Both the position numbers and the translations under genes were made by a program. Shown here in pieces: positions 19,518-27,780 of a stretch of 37,261 nt of DNA. Under the pieces are notes generated by a model. It made no database searches. It had not been told where the DNA came from and saw only the letters and a list, made by a program, of their open reading frames with translations. This DNA is from a virus. Position 1 is the stretch's first letter, and each line of letters begins with the position of its first letter. The stretch covers positions 1-37,261 of the IMG/VR virus record IMGVR_UViG_3300032323_000746; one strand, 5' to 3'.

Positions 19518-21793
19518 TGGACTACACCGGCATAAATTCGGCTGCTAAAGTTGCTGCGATCGGCGGTAACCCACCCACCAAAAAGGGTGACGAGAGCGAC
19601 AGCGACACGCTGGCAACCATGCGGACGCGTCTGCAAATGACGCTCTCCGCGCTGTCTGAGTCCCGTGAAGATGAACTAGATGACCTGCGCTTTTATGCAG
19701 GCTCGCCAGACAACCACTGGCAGTGGCCAGCAGACGTCTTGGCTACCCGTGGCGCAGTGCAGGGGCAGACGATCAACGCCCGCCCTTGCTTGACCATTAA
19801 CAAGCTGCCCCAGCATGTCCGACAAGTCACGAACGACCAAAGACAAAACCGTCCGAGCGGCAAAGTTATACCCGCTGACGACCGCGCCGACCCCGAAGTC
19901 GCCGAAATCTACAACGGCATGGTCAGGCACATCGAGTACATCTCTGACGCCGACGTCGCCTACGACACCGCCTGCGAGAACCAAGTAAGCTACGGCGAGG
20001 GCTACATCCGCATCATCACCGAATACTGCGACGACACCACCTTCGATCAAGACATCAAGATCATGCGGGTGAGGAACTCGTTTTCGGTCTACATGGATCC
20101 AACCATTCAAGACCCCTGCGGTGCAGATGCTAAGTGGTGTTTCATCACGGAAGACTTGCAGCGCGAAGAATACGAGCGCCTGTTCCCTGACGCGTCGCCG
20201 ATCTCCAGCCTGCAAACGCTGGGTATTGGCGACCAGTCGATCAGCATCTGGATCAATGAAGACACGGTGCGTATTGCCGAGTATTACTACATCGAATACG
20301 AAAAAGCGACGCTGCATCTGTACCCTGGCAACATCACGGCTTTCGAGGGTTCGCCCGAAGCCAAGCAATTAAAGCAGATGGGCGTCAAACCCGTGCGTAC
20401 TCGTCAAGTGGACGCCAAGCGGGTCAAGTGGTGCAAGACCAACGGCTACGAGTTTTTGGAAAAAAGCGACTGGGCAGGCGACTACATACCGGTTGTGCGC
20501 GTGGTTGGCAACGAATTTGAGGTCGATGGCAAGCTGTACGTGTCTGGATTGGTCAGAAATGCCAAGGATGCGCAGCGGATGTACAACTATTGGACGTCAC
20601 AAGAGGCAGAAATGCTTGCTTTGGCACCAAAAGCGCCATTTATTGGCTACGGCGGCCAGTTTGAAGGCTACGAAATGCAATGGAAGACGGCCAACACGCA
20701 AAATTGGCCGTATTTGGAGGTAAATCCGGACGTAACGGACGGAAATGGTGCAGTGCTACCGCTACCACAGCGCGCGCCGCCTCCGCTGCCACAAACTGGC
20801 TTGATTCAGGCCAAGATGGGTGCCTCAGACGACGTCAAATCGACCACAGGGCAGTACGATACCAGTCTTGGAGCGACATCCAATGAGCGTTCGGGCAAGG
20901 CGATTATGGCGCGCGAGCGTCAGTCTGACACTGGCACTTATCATTACGTCGATAATCTGGCGCGGGCTATCCGGCATGTCACTCGTCAGCTGGTTGGCTT
21001 AATTCCTAAGATTTACGACACCCAGCGTGTGGCTCGCATCATTGGTCTGGACGGCGACACCGAAATGGTCAAGCTCGACCCGACTCAAGCAGAGCCGGTC
21101 AAAGAAATCAGGGATGAGAACAATATCGTCATCGACAAGATTTACAATCCCGGCGTGGGTAAGTACGACGTGGTGGTCACCACCGGCCCGTCTTACATGA
21201 CCAAGCGTCAGGAAGCATTGGATGCAATGGGCATGATCCTGCAATCCAACCCGCAGCTCTGGCAAGTGGCTGGTGACCTGTTCATTAAGAACATGGACTG
21301 GCCAGGCGCGCAGGAGATGGCCAAACGGTTCGAGAAGATCATCGACCCGAAGATTATGGCCGAGTCGGACGAGTCGCCCGAGATGCAGCAGGCCAAGATG
21401 CAGATGCAGGCTATGGCGCAAGAGCTGGATCAGATGCAACAGATGCTGCAAAATGTCGGCAAGTCGATCGAGGTGCAGGACTTGGAGCGCAAGAATTTCG
21501 AGGCCGAGATCAAGGCGTATCAGGCAGAAACTCAGCGTCTGACCGCCGTATCTGGCGCCATGAACCCCGAACAGGTGCAAGAAGTCGTCATGCAAACGCT
21601 GCGGGATGTCATGACTACCGGCGACTTGGTCATGCAGCAGCAAGGTCAAGAATTGATGGGCGACATGGCTATGCCGCAAGGGATGCCACAAGAAATGCAG
21701 CAAATGCCGCCTGAAATGGGTATGATTCCACCTGAATCGGCTGAAATGCCGCCAGAAATGATGAATATGCCGCCCCAGGAGCCAATGGTATGA
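19517..21793 (+). CDS. Portal protein, P22-like
   Basis: A 758-residue protein of the P22 gp1-type portal family (P22 portal is 725 aa). Telling segments include DDLRFYAGSPDNHWQWPADV, RPCLTINKLPQHVRQVTNDQ and VSYGEGYIRIITEY. It forms the dodecameric DNA gate at one capsid vertex and gauges headful filling. The C-terminal region is a long coiled coil (about 620-680) and then a Met/Pro/Gln-rich tail (MPQGMPQEMQQMPPEMG), perhaps the portal barrel and a flexible end. Its stop overlaps the next start by 4 nt. Confidence 0.9.
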   Translation: MDYTGINSAAKVAAIGGNPPTKKGDESDSDTLATMRTRLQMTLSALSESREDELDDLRFYAGSPDNHWQWPADVLATRGAVQGQTINARPCLTINKLPQHVRQVTNDQRQNRPSGKVIPADDRADPEVAEIYNGMVRHIEYISDADVAYDTACENQVSYGEGYIRIITEYCDDTTFDQDIKIMRVRNSFSVYMDPTIQDPCGADAKWCFITEDLQREEYERLFPDASPISSLQTLGIGDQSISIWINEDTVRIAEYYYIEYEKATLHLYPGNITAFEGSPEAKQLKQMGVKPVRTRQVDAKRVKWCKTNGYEFLEKSDWAGDYIPVVRVVGNEFEVDGKLYVSGLVRNAKDAQRMYNYWTSQEAEMLALAPKAPFIGYGGQFEGYEMQWKTANTQNWPYLEVNPDVTDGNGAVLPLPQRAPPPLPQTGLIQAKMGASDDVKSTTGQYDTSLGATSNERSGKAIMARERQSDTGTYHYVDNLARAIRHVTRQLVGLIPKIYDTQRVARIIGLDGDTEMVKLDPTQAEPVKEIRDENNIVIDKIYNPGVGKYDVVVTTGPSYMTKRQEALDAMGMILQSNPQLWQVAGDLFIKNMDWPGAQEMAKRFEKIIDPKIMAESDESPEMQQAKMQMQAMAQELDQMQQMLQNVGKSIEVQDLERKNFEAEIKAYQAETQRLTAVSGAMNPEQVQEVVMQTLRDVMTTGDLVMQQQGQELMGDMAMPQGMPQEMQQMPPEMGMIPPESAEMPPEMMNMPPQEPMV

Positions 21794-22152
21794 ACGCCGC
21801 AGACTTTGTAGGTACGCTGTTTTTAGGCCGTGATGTGGCTCATTCAGTGCATCTGAACACCCGCAGTTACGCCAAACACAAAGCGCTGCAAAAGTTTTAC
21901 AACGGCGTTATTGATCTGGCAGACAAGTTTTCTGAAGCCTACCAAGGCAAGTATGGTCTGATTGGCCCCATTTCGTTGCAGTCTGCCAAAAAGCAGGGCA
22001 ACATTGTTGAGTTTTTAGAAGACCAGCTGGACGAAATACATTCTGCGCGCTACAAGGTCGTTGATAAGGATTGCACGGCAATCCACAACATTATCGATGA
22101 GATTGAAGCGCTGTACATGTCAACGCTCTATAAATTGAAGTTTCTTGCTTGA
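21790..22152 (+). CDS. DUF5856-like protein
   Basis: A 120-residue helical protein (NAADFVGTLFLGRDVAHSVH, KALQKFYNGVIDLADKFSEA, DEIEALYMSTLYKLKFLA). The regular His/Asp/Glu helices recall a ferritin-like four-helix bundle, and I associate the pattern with DUF5856 of tailed phages. Role unknown; its place between portal and scaffold suggests a head-associated or DNA-protecting protein. The ATG overlaps the portal stop. Confidence 0.7.
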   Translation: MNAADFVGTLFLGRDVAHSVHLNTRSYAKHKALQKFYNGVIDLADKFSEAYQGKYGLIGPISLQSAKKQGNIVEFLEDQLDEIHSARYKVVDKDCTAIHNIIDEIEALYMSTLYKLKFLA

Positions 22153-22160
22153 GGTAAAAC

Positions 22161-22427
22161 ATGGCAAATTACACCTACATCACGGCTTCGGCCAACATTA
22201 AACCCGCCGCAGGCAAACTAAAGGGTATTTTTGTCAGCGCTGCCTCCAGCACACCGACAATCACCGTTTACGACTCAGCAGCAACTACCACCACCGCAAC
22301 GCTTTTGGGCGTGTTTACCCCGACCGCCGCAACGTCATACATATTGCCGTTAGAAGGCGCGTATGCTAAAAATGGCATTTATGTTGTGATTAGTGGTACA
22401 GTTTCTGCAACCGTACTCTACGAATAA
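22161..22427 (+). CDS. Small beta-rich structural protein
   Basis: An 88-residue protein rich in Thr, Ala and Val with alternating beta strands (GIFVSAASSTPTITVYDSAA, GIYVVISGTVSATVLYE). This resembles small head-decoration proteins. GAGGT lies before the ATG. No family is named with certainty. Confidence 0.65.
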   Translation: MANYTYITASANIKPAAGKLKGIFVSAASSTPTITVYDSAATTTTATLLGVFTPTAATSYILPLEGAYAKNGIYVVISGTVSATVLYE

Positions 22428-22443
22428 TTTTTGCATTACCGTA

Positions 22444-22476
22444 CTGACGCGGTACGTCAGGGATTCTTTAGGAATC
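22444..22476 (+). promoter_or_regulatory. Two tandem hairpins before the scaffold gene
   Basis: CTGACG-CGGTA-CGTCAG (22444-22460) and GATTC-TTTAG-GAATC (22462-22476) form two perfect small stem-loops in a 53-bp gap. The scaffold ribosome site (AGGA, 22470-22473) falls in the loop and arm of the second. Control of scaffold translation is possible but unproven. Confidence 0.45.
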
Positions 22477-22480
22477 GACA

Positions 22481-23260
22481 ATGTCTGATGAAGTACAAAA
22501 CGAGTTAGCGGAAGTACCCGCGCCAGAACAGGCACCGACGGCAGAGCCTGTAGCTGAAGAAACACATGCGCCGGAGAATGATGAGTCAAAGCCAGCTAAA
22601 GTCTTCACACAAGAAGAACTAGACGCTGCCATTGGCAAAAGGCTTGCAAGAGAACAGCGTAAGTGGGAAAGAGAACAGGCACGTCGAGCGCAAGAAGCGC
22701 CTGCCGCACCTGCCGAACTCCCGCCGGTTGAACAGTTTAACTCTGTTGATGAGTACGCCGACGCGTTGGCGATACGAAAGGCAGAAGAGCTGCTCGCCAA
22801 ACGTGAAGCTGATCGCGAACGCATGAGTATGCTTGAGGCGTATCAAGATCGTGAAGAGGACGCGCGGGCTAAGTATGAGGACTTCGAACAAGTCGCATAC
22901 AACCCTGCACTGCCCATTACGAGAGAGATGGCTGAGACTATTCAATCGTCCGATATCGGCCCCGATCTGGCCTATTACTTGGGTACCCACCCAAATGAAG
23001 CCAGCCGGATTTCACGTCTGTCGCCAATTTTGCAGGCTAAAGAGATCGGCAAACTAGAAGCTAAAATTGCTTCAGAACCGGTCTTAAAAAAGACAACTAG
23101 CGCCCCACCACCCATCGCGCCCATTAGTGGCCGTGGCTCTGGCTCACCGTCTTACGACACAACTGACCCTCGTTCTGTAAAGAACATGAGTACGTCAGAG
23201 TGGATCGAAGCGGATCGCCAGCGTCAGATGAAGAAGTGGGAAGCTCAACGTAATCGCTAA
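22481..23260 (+). CDS. Scaffolding protein
   Basis: A 259-residue protein placed directly before the coat gene, as in P22 (gp8, 303 aa). Its N-terminal 40 residues are acidic and disordered (EVPAPEQAPTAEPVAEE), followed by a charged coiled coil (TQEELDAAIGKRLAREQRKW, KAEELLAKREADRERMSMLE) and a basic C-terminus (DRQRQMKKWEAQRNR), the usual place for coat binding. It shapes the prohead and leaves before DNA fills it. Identity rests on composition and position. Confidence 0.8.
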   Translation: MSDEVQNELAEVPAPEQAPTAEPVAEETHAPENDESKPAKVFTQEELDAAIGKRLAREQRKWEREQARRAQEAPAAPAELPPVEQFNSVDEYADALAIRKAEELLAKREADRERMSMLEAYQDREEDARAKYEDFEQVAYNPALPITREMAETIQSSDIGPDLAYYLGTHPNEASRISRLSPILQAKEIGKLEAKIASEPVLKKTTSAPPPIAPISGRGSGSPSYDTTDPRSVKNMSTSEWIEADRQRQMKKWEAQRNR

Positions 23261-23280
23261 CTTTTTTTAGGATATAAATC

Positions 23281-24492
23281 ATGGCAAACTCGATTCTTAC
23301 CATCGACATGATTACCCGCAAGGCTCTCGAAATCCTTGAGAACAACCTGGTAATCACTCGTAACGTCAATCGTCAGTACGACGATTCTTTCGCCGTTGAA
23401 GGCGCAAAAATTGGTTCCACACTGCGTATCCGTTTACCGGATCGCGCTCTGGTAACCGACGGTGCCGCCCTGCAAGTTCAGGACGACAACGAACAGTTCA
23501 CCACACTGACTGTTGCTTCGCAAAAGCACATCGGCGTGAACTTTACCTCCGCCGAACTCACCATGCAGTTGGATGACTTCGCAGAGCGAGTTCTGAAGCC
23601 TCGTATCTCTCAGCTCGCATCGTCGATCGACGCTGACGTTGCTAACGCGTACAAGACCATCGGTAACTCGGTCGGCACGCCTGGCACCGTACCTTCGACT
23701 TCGCTCGTTCTGCTGCAAGCCCAGCAGAAGCTGAACGAAAACGCAGCTGTTATGTCGCCACGCTATGCAACTGTTAACCCAGCTGCTAACGCTGGTCTGG
23801 TTGAAGGCATGAAAGGTCTGTTCAACCCAACCACTACCATCTCTAGCCAGTTTAAGAACGGTATGATGGGTATGGGTGTTCTGGGCTTTGAAGAAGTCAA
23901 CATGTCCCAGTCAATCAAGCAGCACACCACTGGTTCGCGCGACGCTTCTGCATCCACTGCGGTTAAAACCCCAGGCGTAACTGCTGAAGGCGCATCCACG
24001 ATCCTGCTGGAGCAGGGTTCTGTGACAACCACCATCAAGGCTGGCGACGTGTTCACTATCGCTGACAGCTTTGCGGTCAACCCACAGACCCGTGAGTCCA
24101 CTGGTTCGCTGTTCCAGTTCGTTGCTCTGGCTGACGCCACTGCCGTGTCTGGTACTTGGACTGTGACTGTGGCACCGATGTACTCGGCAAGCCACGCTCT
24201 GGCCACTATGACCGCTCTGCCTGCTACTGGCAAAGCTGTGACCTTCTTGGGTGCAGCCAGCAGCCAGTACGCTCAGAACCTTATCTACCATAAGGATGCG
24301 ATCACTTTCGCTACCGCCGACCTGTTGCTGCCACAAGGCGTCGACATGGCTTCGCGTCAAGTACACAACGGCATCTCGCTGCGTGTTGTTCGTCAGTACG
24401 ACATCAACAACGACCGTCTGCCTTGCCGTATTGACGTGCTGTACGGCTTTAGCACGATCCGTCCGCAAATGGCTTGCCGCATGTGGGGTTAA
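23281..24492 (+). CDS. Major capsid (coat) protein, P22 gp5-like
   Basis: A 403-residue HK97-fold coat protein of the P22 type (P22 gp5 is 430 aa). N-terminal features are ITRKALEILENNLVITRNVN and GAKIGSTLRIRLPDR; the C-terminus has VRQYDINNDRLPCRIDVLYG. It assembles with the scaffold into the icosahedral shell. Codon choice is regular and C-rich at third positions, as expected for a highly expressed gene. It is followed by a UUCG hairpin. Confidence 0.9.
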   Translation: MANSILTIDMITRKALEILENNLVITRNVNRQYDDSFAVEGAKIGSTLRIRLPDRALVTDGAALQVQDDNEQFTTLTVASQKHIGVNFTSAELTMQLDDFAERVLKPRISQLASSIDADVANAYKTIGNSVGTPGTVPSTSLVLLQAQQKLNENAAVMSPRYATVNPAANAGLVEGMKGLFNPTTTISSQFKNGMMGMGVLGFEEVNMSQSIKQHTTGSRDASASTAVKTPGVTAEGASTILLEQGSVTTTIKAGDVFTIADSFAVNPQTRESTGSLFQFVALADATAVSGTWTVTVAPMYSASHALATMTALPATGKAVTFLGAASSQYAQNLIYHKDAITFATADLLLPQGVDMASRQVHNGISLRVVRQYDINNDRLPCRIDVLYGFSTIRPQMACRMWG

Positions 24493-24499
24493 GTCTTGG

Positions 24500-24532
24500 T
24501 GGGGGCTTCGGCTCCCATTAACAACATTTTTT
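24500..24532 (+). terminator. UUCG tetraloop hairpin after coat gene
   Basis: GGGGGC-TTCG-GCTCCC, 24501-24516, plus a closing T-A pair, gives a 7-bp stem with one G-U and a UUCG loop. A T-rich stretch (ATTTTTT) follows 7 nt later. Partial terminator or mRNA-stabilising hairpin. Confidence 0.65.
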
Positions 24533-24546
24533 AAAGGATATTTATC

Positions 24547-24945
24547 ATGGCACTTCCTAATGGCGCTGGTGGATACCAGCTTGGTGATGGTAATGTCGGC
24601 GAAGCCCAACTGTTTGTTCAGGGCGCTCCGACCGCACTGACAGCTGCTGCAACCGCAACTGCTGCTCAGCTCGCAAACGGTCTGTTTACTTTCAACGGCT
24701 CGGCTGGCAATCTGACTCTGCCAACCGTTGCTGATCTGGAAGCAGACGTGTCTAGCGCAGCTAAAGTCAATGCAGCTTTTGACTTCTTCGTTATCAATAT
24801 CGATGCTGGTACTGACGACGTGACTGTTGCAACAGCTACTGGCTGGACTCTGGTTGGCAACATGGTGGTGACTGAAACTACTTCAGGTCACTTCCGCGCT
24901 CGCAAAACTGGCGACGGTACTTGGACTTGCTACCGCATTTCTTAA
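24547..24945 (+). CDS. Probable head decoration or structural protein
   Basis: A 132-residue Ala/Thr/Gly/Val-rich beta protein (PTALTAAATATAAQLANGLF, FFVINIDAGTDDVTVATATG). AAAGGATATTTATC precedes the ATG, resembling the coat gene's ribosome site, so high expression is likely. It is boxed by two near-identical UUCG hairpins. Abundant minor capsid or decoration role inferred from position and composition only. Confidence 0.7.
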   Translation: MALPNGAGGYQLGDGNVGEAQLFVQGAPTALTAAATATAAQLANGLFTFNGSAGNLTLPTVADLEADVSSAAKVNAAFDFFVINIDAGTDDVTVATATGWTLVGNMVVTETTSGHFRARKTGDGTWTCYRIS

Positions 24946-24949
24946 TGCT

Positions 24950-24972
24950 TGGGGGCTTCGGCCCCCATTTTT
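24950..24972 (+). terminator. UUCG hairpin terminator
   Basis: TGGGGGC-TTCG-GCCCCCA followed by TTTTT: a perfect 7-bp stem, UUCG loop and U-tract. It is almost a copy of the hairpin after the coat gene and is the strongest rightward terminator-like structure in the late region. Confidence 0.75.
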
Positions 24973-24984
24973 AAAGGATAGACT

Positions 24985-25398
24985 ATGTCATCGAATACCA
25001 AACCAATTGGTGTGGCTTTTGAAGACCAGAACATCATTGGGTCTGATTCAGTGATGTCTGGGGGCGAATTAGGCTACACCGCAGAAGCAAGCGGTACCGT
25101 AACTCAAGCAACTAGCAAATCAACTGGCGTGACTTTAAACAAGTCTGCCGGTCAAATTACTATGAACGACGCCGCGTTAGCTAATGCTACCAACGTCTCG
25201 TTTACTTTGACTAACAACACTATTACCGCTAAAGATGTTGTAGTTTTGAGCGTTGCAGCTGGTGCTACTGCCGGTGCGTACAACTGCTGGATTTCTGGCA
25301 AGGCCACTGGAAGCTGCACAATCACATTGCGCAATCTTTCAGGCGGTTCGTTGTCTGAAGCGGTTGTAATCAATTTTGCTGTAATTCACGTACTGTAA
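24985..25398 (+). CDS. Structural protein, probable decoration
   Basis: A 137-residue Thr/Ser/Ala-rich protein with Ig-like alternating strands (NVSFTLTNNTITAKDVVVLS, CWISGKATGSCTITLRNLSG). Similar proteins follow the coat gene in other environmental podoviruses. AAAGGATAGACT precedes the ATG. No enzyme motif. It could decorate the capsid surface; low certainty on exact role. Confidence 0.7.
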   Translation: MSSNTKPIGVAFEDQNIIGSDSVMSGGELGYTAEASGTVTQATSKSTGVTLNKSAGQITMNDAALANATNVSFTLTNNTITAKDVVVLSVAAGATAGAYNCWISGKATGSCTITLRNLSGGSLSEAVVINFAVIHVL

Positions 25399-25402
25399 AA
25401 CC

Positions 25403-25420
25403 ACGGGGCTTTGGCCCCGT
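25403..25420 (+). terminator. UUUG hairpin after third head gene
   Basis: ACGGGGC-TTTG-GCCCCGT, a perfect 7-bp stem with a 4-nt loop, directly after the stop. No U-tract follows, so it is more likely an mRNA end-protection or attenuation element than a full terminator. Confidence 0.6.
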
Positions 25421-25427
25421 CTACCCT

Positions 25428-25622
25428 ATGCTCATATACCTACAACACCCCGTTCACGGCACCAAAGTTGCCACAATGGAGTTGGAAGCAGAATTTGATG
25501 AACAAAATGGCTGGGAACGCTATAATCCCGACACGCCTTCAGCTCCTGAAGCGGCGGCACCAGCCAATGAACTGGAAGTTAAACGTCGTCGTAGCCGCAC
25601 TACTGTACAGGCGGCAGCTTAA
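25428..25622 (+). CDS. Small head-region protein
   Basis: A 64-residue ORF (begins MLIYLQHPVHGTKVATMELE) with an acidic middle and a basic Arg-rich end (VKRRRSRTTVQ). I recognise the N-terminal HP.HGTKVA..E.E pattern from small ORFs between coat and tail genes in phages of this type. No clear ribosome site before the ATG; the UUUG hairpin ends 7 nt upstream. Function unknown. Confidence 0.7.
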   Translation: MLIYLQHPVHGTKVATMELEAEFDEQNGWERYNPDTPSAPEAAAPANELEVKRRRSRTTVQAAA

Positions 25623-25632
25623 AGGAGTGTAA

Positions 25633-26343
25633 ATGGCAACCGCCTTCGACCAGATTAAAGCGTCGCTTCGGCTCATAGGCCAGCTGGCTGAAGGTGAAGA
25701 GCCCTCCCCGCAGGCAGCACAGGACGCGCTGTCGGCCATGAATCAGATGATTGATTCGTGGAATACTGAGCGCCTAGCCGTGTTTTGCACGGAAGATCAG
25801 GTGTTTAACTGGCCGCCTGGCGAGATCACTCGCACTCTGGGGCCGACAGGTAACTTCGTGGGCAACCGCCCCGTTTTGATTGACGACGCAACGTACTTCC
25901 GTGACGCTAGCACCAACGTGTCCTACGGCATCAAGCTGATTAACCAGCAGCAGTACAACGGCATTGCGGTCAAGACGGTGACCAGCACCTATCCGCAGGT
26001 TATGTTTGTGAACAATACGTTCCCAGACATCACCATGACGATCTACCCCCAACCAACACGCGTTCTGGAGTGGCACTTTGTGTCGGTTCAACAGCTGACT
26101 AAACCTGCAACACTTGGCACCGTGCTGTCGTTCCCGCCAGGCTATCTGCGTGCGTTCAAGTACAACTTGGCAATGGAAATTGCCAACGAGTTTGGTGTCG
26201 AGCCTATGCCGCAAGTGCAGCGTATCGCCATGACGTCTAAGCGTAATTTGAAGCGCATCAACAATCCTGATGACGTGATGTCCATGCCGTACTCGCTGGT
26301 TGCTACTCGTCAGCGGTTTAACATTTACGCTGGTAATTACTAA
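25633..26343 (+). CDS. Tail accessory factor, P22 gp4-like
   Basis: A 236-residue protein (P22 gp4 is 166 aa) with features of the gp4 head-completion family: ALSAMNQMIDSWNTERLAVF near the start and a C-terminal half ending LVATRQRFNIYAGNY. gp4 binds beneath the portal after packaging and starts tail assembly; some gp4 proteins also have muramidase activity, which I cannot confirm here. AAAGGAG precedes the ATG. Confidence 0.8.
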   Translation: MATAFDQIKASLRLIGQLAEGEEPSPQAAQDALSAMNQMIDSWNTERLAVFCTEDQVFNWPPGEITRTLGPTGNFVGNRPVLIDDATYFRDASTNVSYGIKLINQQQYNGIAVKTVTSTYPQVMFVNNTFPDITMTIYPQPTRVLEWHFVSVQQLTKPATLGTVLSFPPGYLRAFKYNLAMEIANEFGVEPMPQVQRIAMTSKRNLKRINNPDDVMSMPYSLVATRQRFNIYAGNY

Positions 26344-26346
26344 ACT

Positions 26347-27780
26347 ATGCAGACGCCAATTCTTGGCCAAGCGTATGTTGCCCGCAGTATTAACGCTGCG
26401 GACAGCCGCATGGTTAATCTGTACCCCGAACCGCTACCCACGCCAGAAGGCAAGACCGGCGGGTTTCTAAACCGTGCCCCAGGCTTGCGTAAACTTGCCA
26501 CCGTTGGCACCGGCCCTATTCGTGGGTTGTGGTCATACGGTGACTATGGCTACGCGGTATCGGGCAACCGGCTGTACCGCGTGGACTCCACATGGAACGT
26601 GCAGCCAATCGGGCCAATCGCTGGCACAGGCCCCGTGTCGATGGTAGACAACGGCACACAGCTGTTTATCGCCACAAACCCCGTAAGTTACATCTACGAC
26701 GCCGCTAGTGAGACGTTAGCTCAGATCACCGATATTGACTTCCCCGGCGCGGTGACTGTTGGGTATCTGGACGGCTATTTTATTTTCCAAGAGCCCAATT
26801 CAGACCGTTTTTGGACGTCTGAGTTGCTGGACGGCACCCAGATTGACCCGCTGTCGTTTGCCAGCGCTGAAGGTATGCCAGACAATTTGGTGTCGCTGTT
26901 TGTTGACCACCGCGAGGTGTGGCTGTTTGGCACTCAGTCGGTTGAAGTCTGGTACGACGCTGCGCTAGAAGGCTTTCCTCTAGCGCGTATCCAAGGTGCG
27001 GTCAACGAGTTTGGCTGCGCGGCTACTTTTTCAGTGGCCAAGATGGACAACTCGCTGTTTTGGCTGGGCGCAGACGCCCGTGGCCACGGCATCGTGTTTC
27101 GCGCTAACGGCTACGCAGGGCAGCGCATTTCGACCCACGCGGTCGAGTATGCCATCCAGAGCTACGAAATCATATCGGACGCTATTGCGTTCACCTACCA
27201 ACAAGACGGCCATTCGTTCTATGTGCTGACCTTCCCCTCGGCGCAGGCCACTTGGGTGTACGACGCAGCTACCGGCGCTTGGCATGAACGGGCAGGATTT
27301 GCTAACGGGCAGTTTATCCGCCACCGGGCTAACTGCCAGATGTTTTACAGCGAAGAAGTGGTGGTCGGCGACTTTGAAAACGGCAACATCTACGCTTACG
27401 ACTTAGACCAGTTTTCTGACGGCGACTTTGCTCAGAAGTGGCTGCGGTCGTGGCGCGCGCTGCCAACTGGCCAAAACAACCTAAAGCGTACTGCCCAGCA
27501 CTCGCTGCAAATCGACATGCAGACCGGTGTGGGGCTAAACACTGGCCAAGGCAACAACCCGCAAGTTATGTTGCGCTGGTCGGATGATGGCGGCCATACA
27601 TGGTCAAACGAGCATTGGATGTCGGCTGGCAAGATCGGGGCTTACGGCACCCGTGCGATCCGTCGTCGGCTGGGCATGACGTTGAAACTGCGTGACCGTG
27701 TCTATGAAATTTCCGGCACTGACCCGGTCAAGATATCGATTGTGGGTGCCGAATTAGTTTTGTCGGGCACCAATGCCTAG
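26347..27780 (+). CDS. Packaged DNA stabilisation/tail hub protein, P22 gp10-like
   Basis: A 477-residue protein, almost the size of P22 gp10 (472 aa), with a repetitive beta-propeller-like pattern (GLWSYGDYGYAVSGNRLYRV, VGYLDGYFIFQEPNSDRFWT, REVWLFGTQSVEVWYDAA). It forms the hexameric tail hub below gp4 and carries needle and spikes. It starts 3 nt after gp4 and its end overlaps the next start by 8 nt. Confidence 0.85.
   Translation: MQTPILGQAYVARSINAADSRMVNLYPEPLPTPEGKTGGFLNRAPGLRKLATVGTGPIRGLWSYGDYGYAVSGNRLYRVDSTWNVQPIGPIAGTGPVSMVDNGTQLFIATNPVSYIYDAASETLAQITDIDFPGAVTVGYLDGYFIFQEPNSDRFWTSELLDGTQIDPLSFASAEGMPDNLVSLFVDHREVWLFGTQSVEVWYDAALEGFPLARIQGAVNEFGCAATFSVAKMDNSLFWLGADARGHGIVFRANGYAGQRISTHAVEYAIQSYEIISDAIAFTYQQDGHSFYVLTFPSAQATWVYDAATGAWHERAGFANGQFIRHRANCQMFYSEEVVVGDFENGNIYAYDLDQFSDGDFAQKWLRSWRALPTGQNNLKRTAQHSLQIDMQTGVGLNTGQGNNPQVMLRWSDDGGHTWSNEHWMSAGKIGAYGTRAIRRRLGMTLKLRDRVYEISGTDPVKISIVGAELVLSGTNA

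Noticed and set aside
19676-20368. Long minus-strand ORF (230 aa) inside the portal gene
   Set aside because: Antisense to a well-supported portal protein, no ribosome site, composition typical of a mirrored coding frame.
20999-21703. Minus-strand ORF (234 aa), Leu/His-rich, inside the portal gene
   Set aside because: It is the antisense image of the Gln/Met-rich coiled coil at the portal C-terminus; no independent signal.
23911-24609. Minus-strand ORF (232 aa) opposite the coat gene
   Set aside because: Covers the hairpin after the coat gene and mirrors a highly expressed gene; no start signal.
25774-26370. Minus-strand ORF (198 aa) opposite the gp4-like gene
   Set aside because: Shadow frame; His/Val/Arg-rich composition without motifs.
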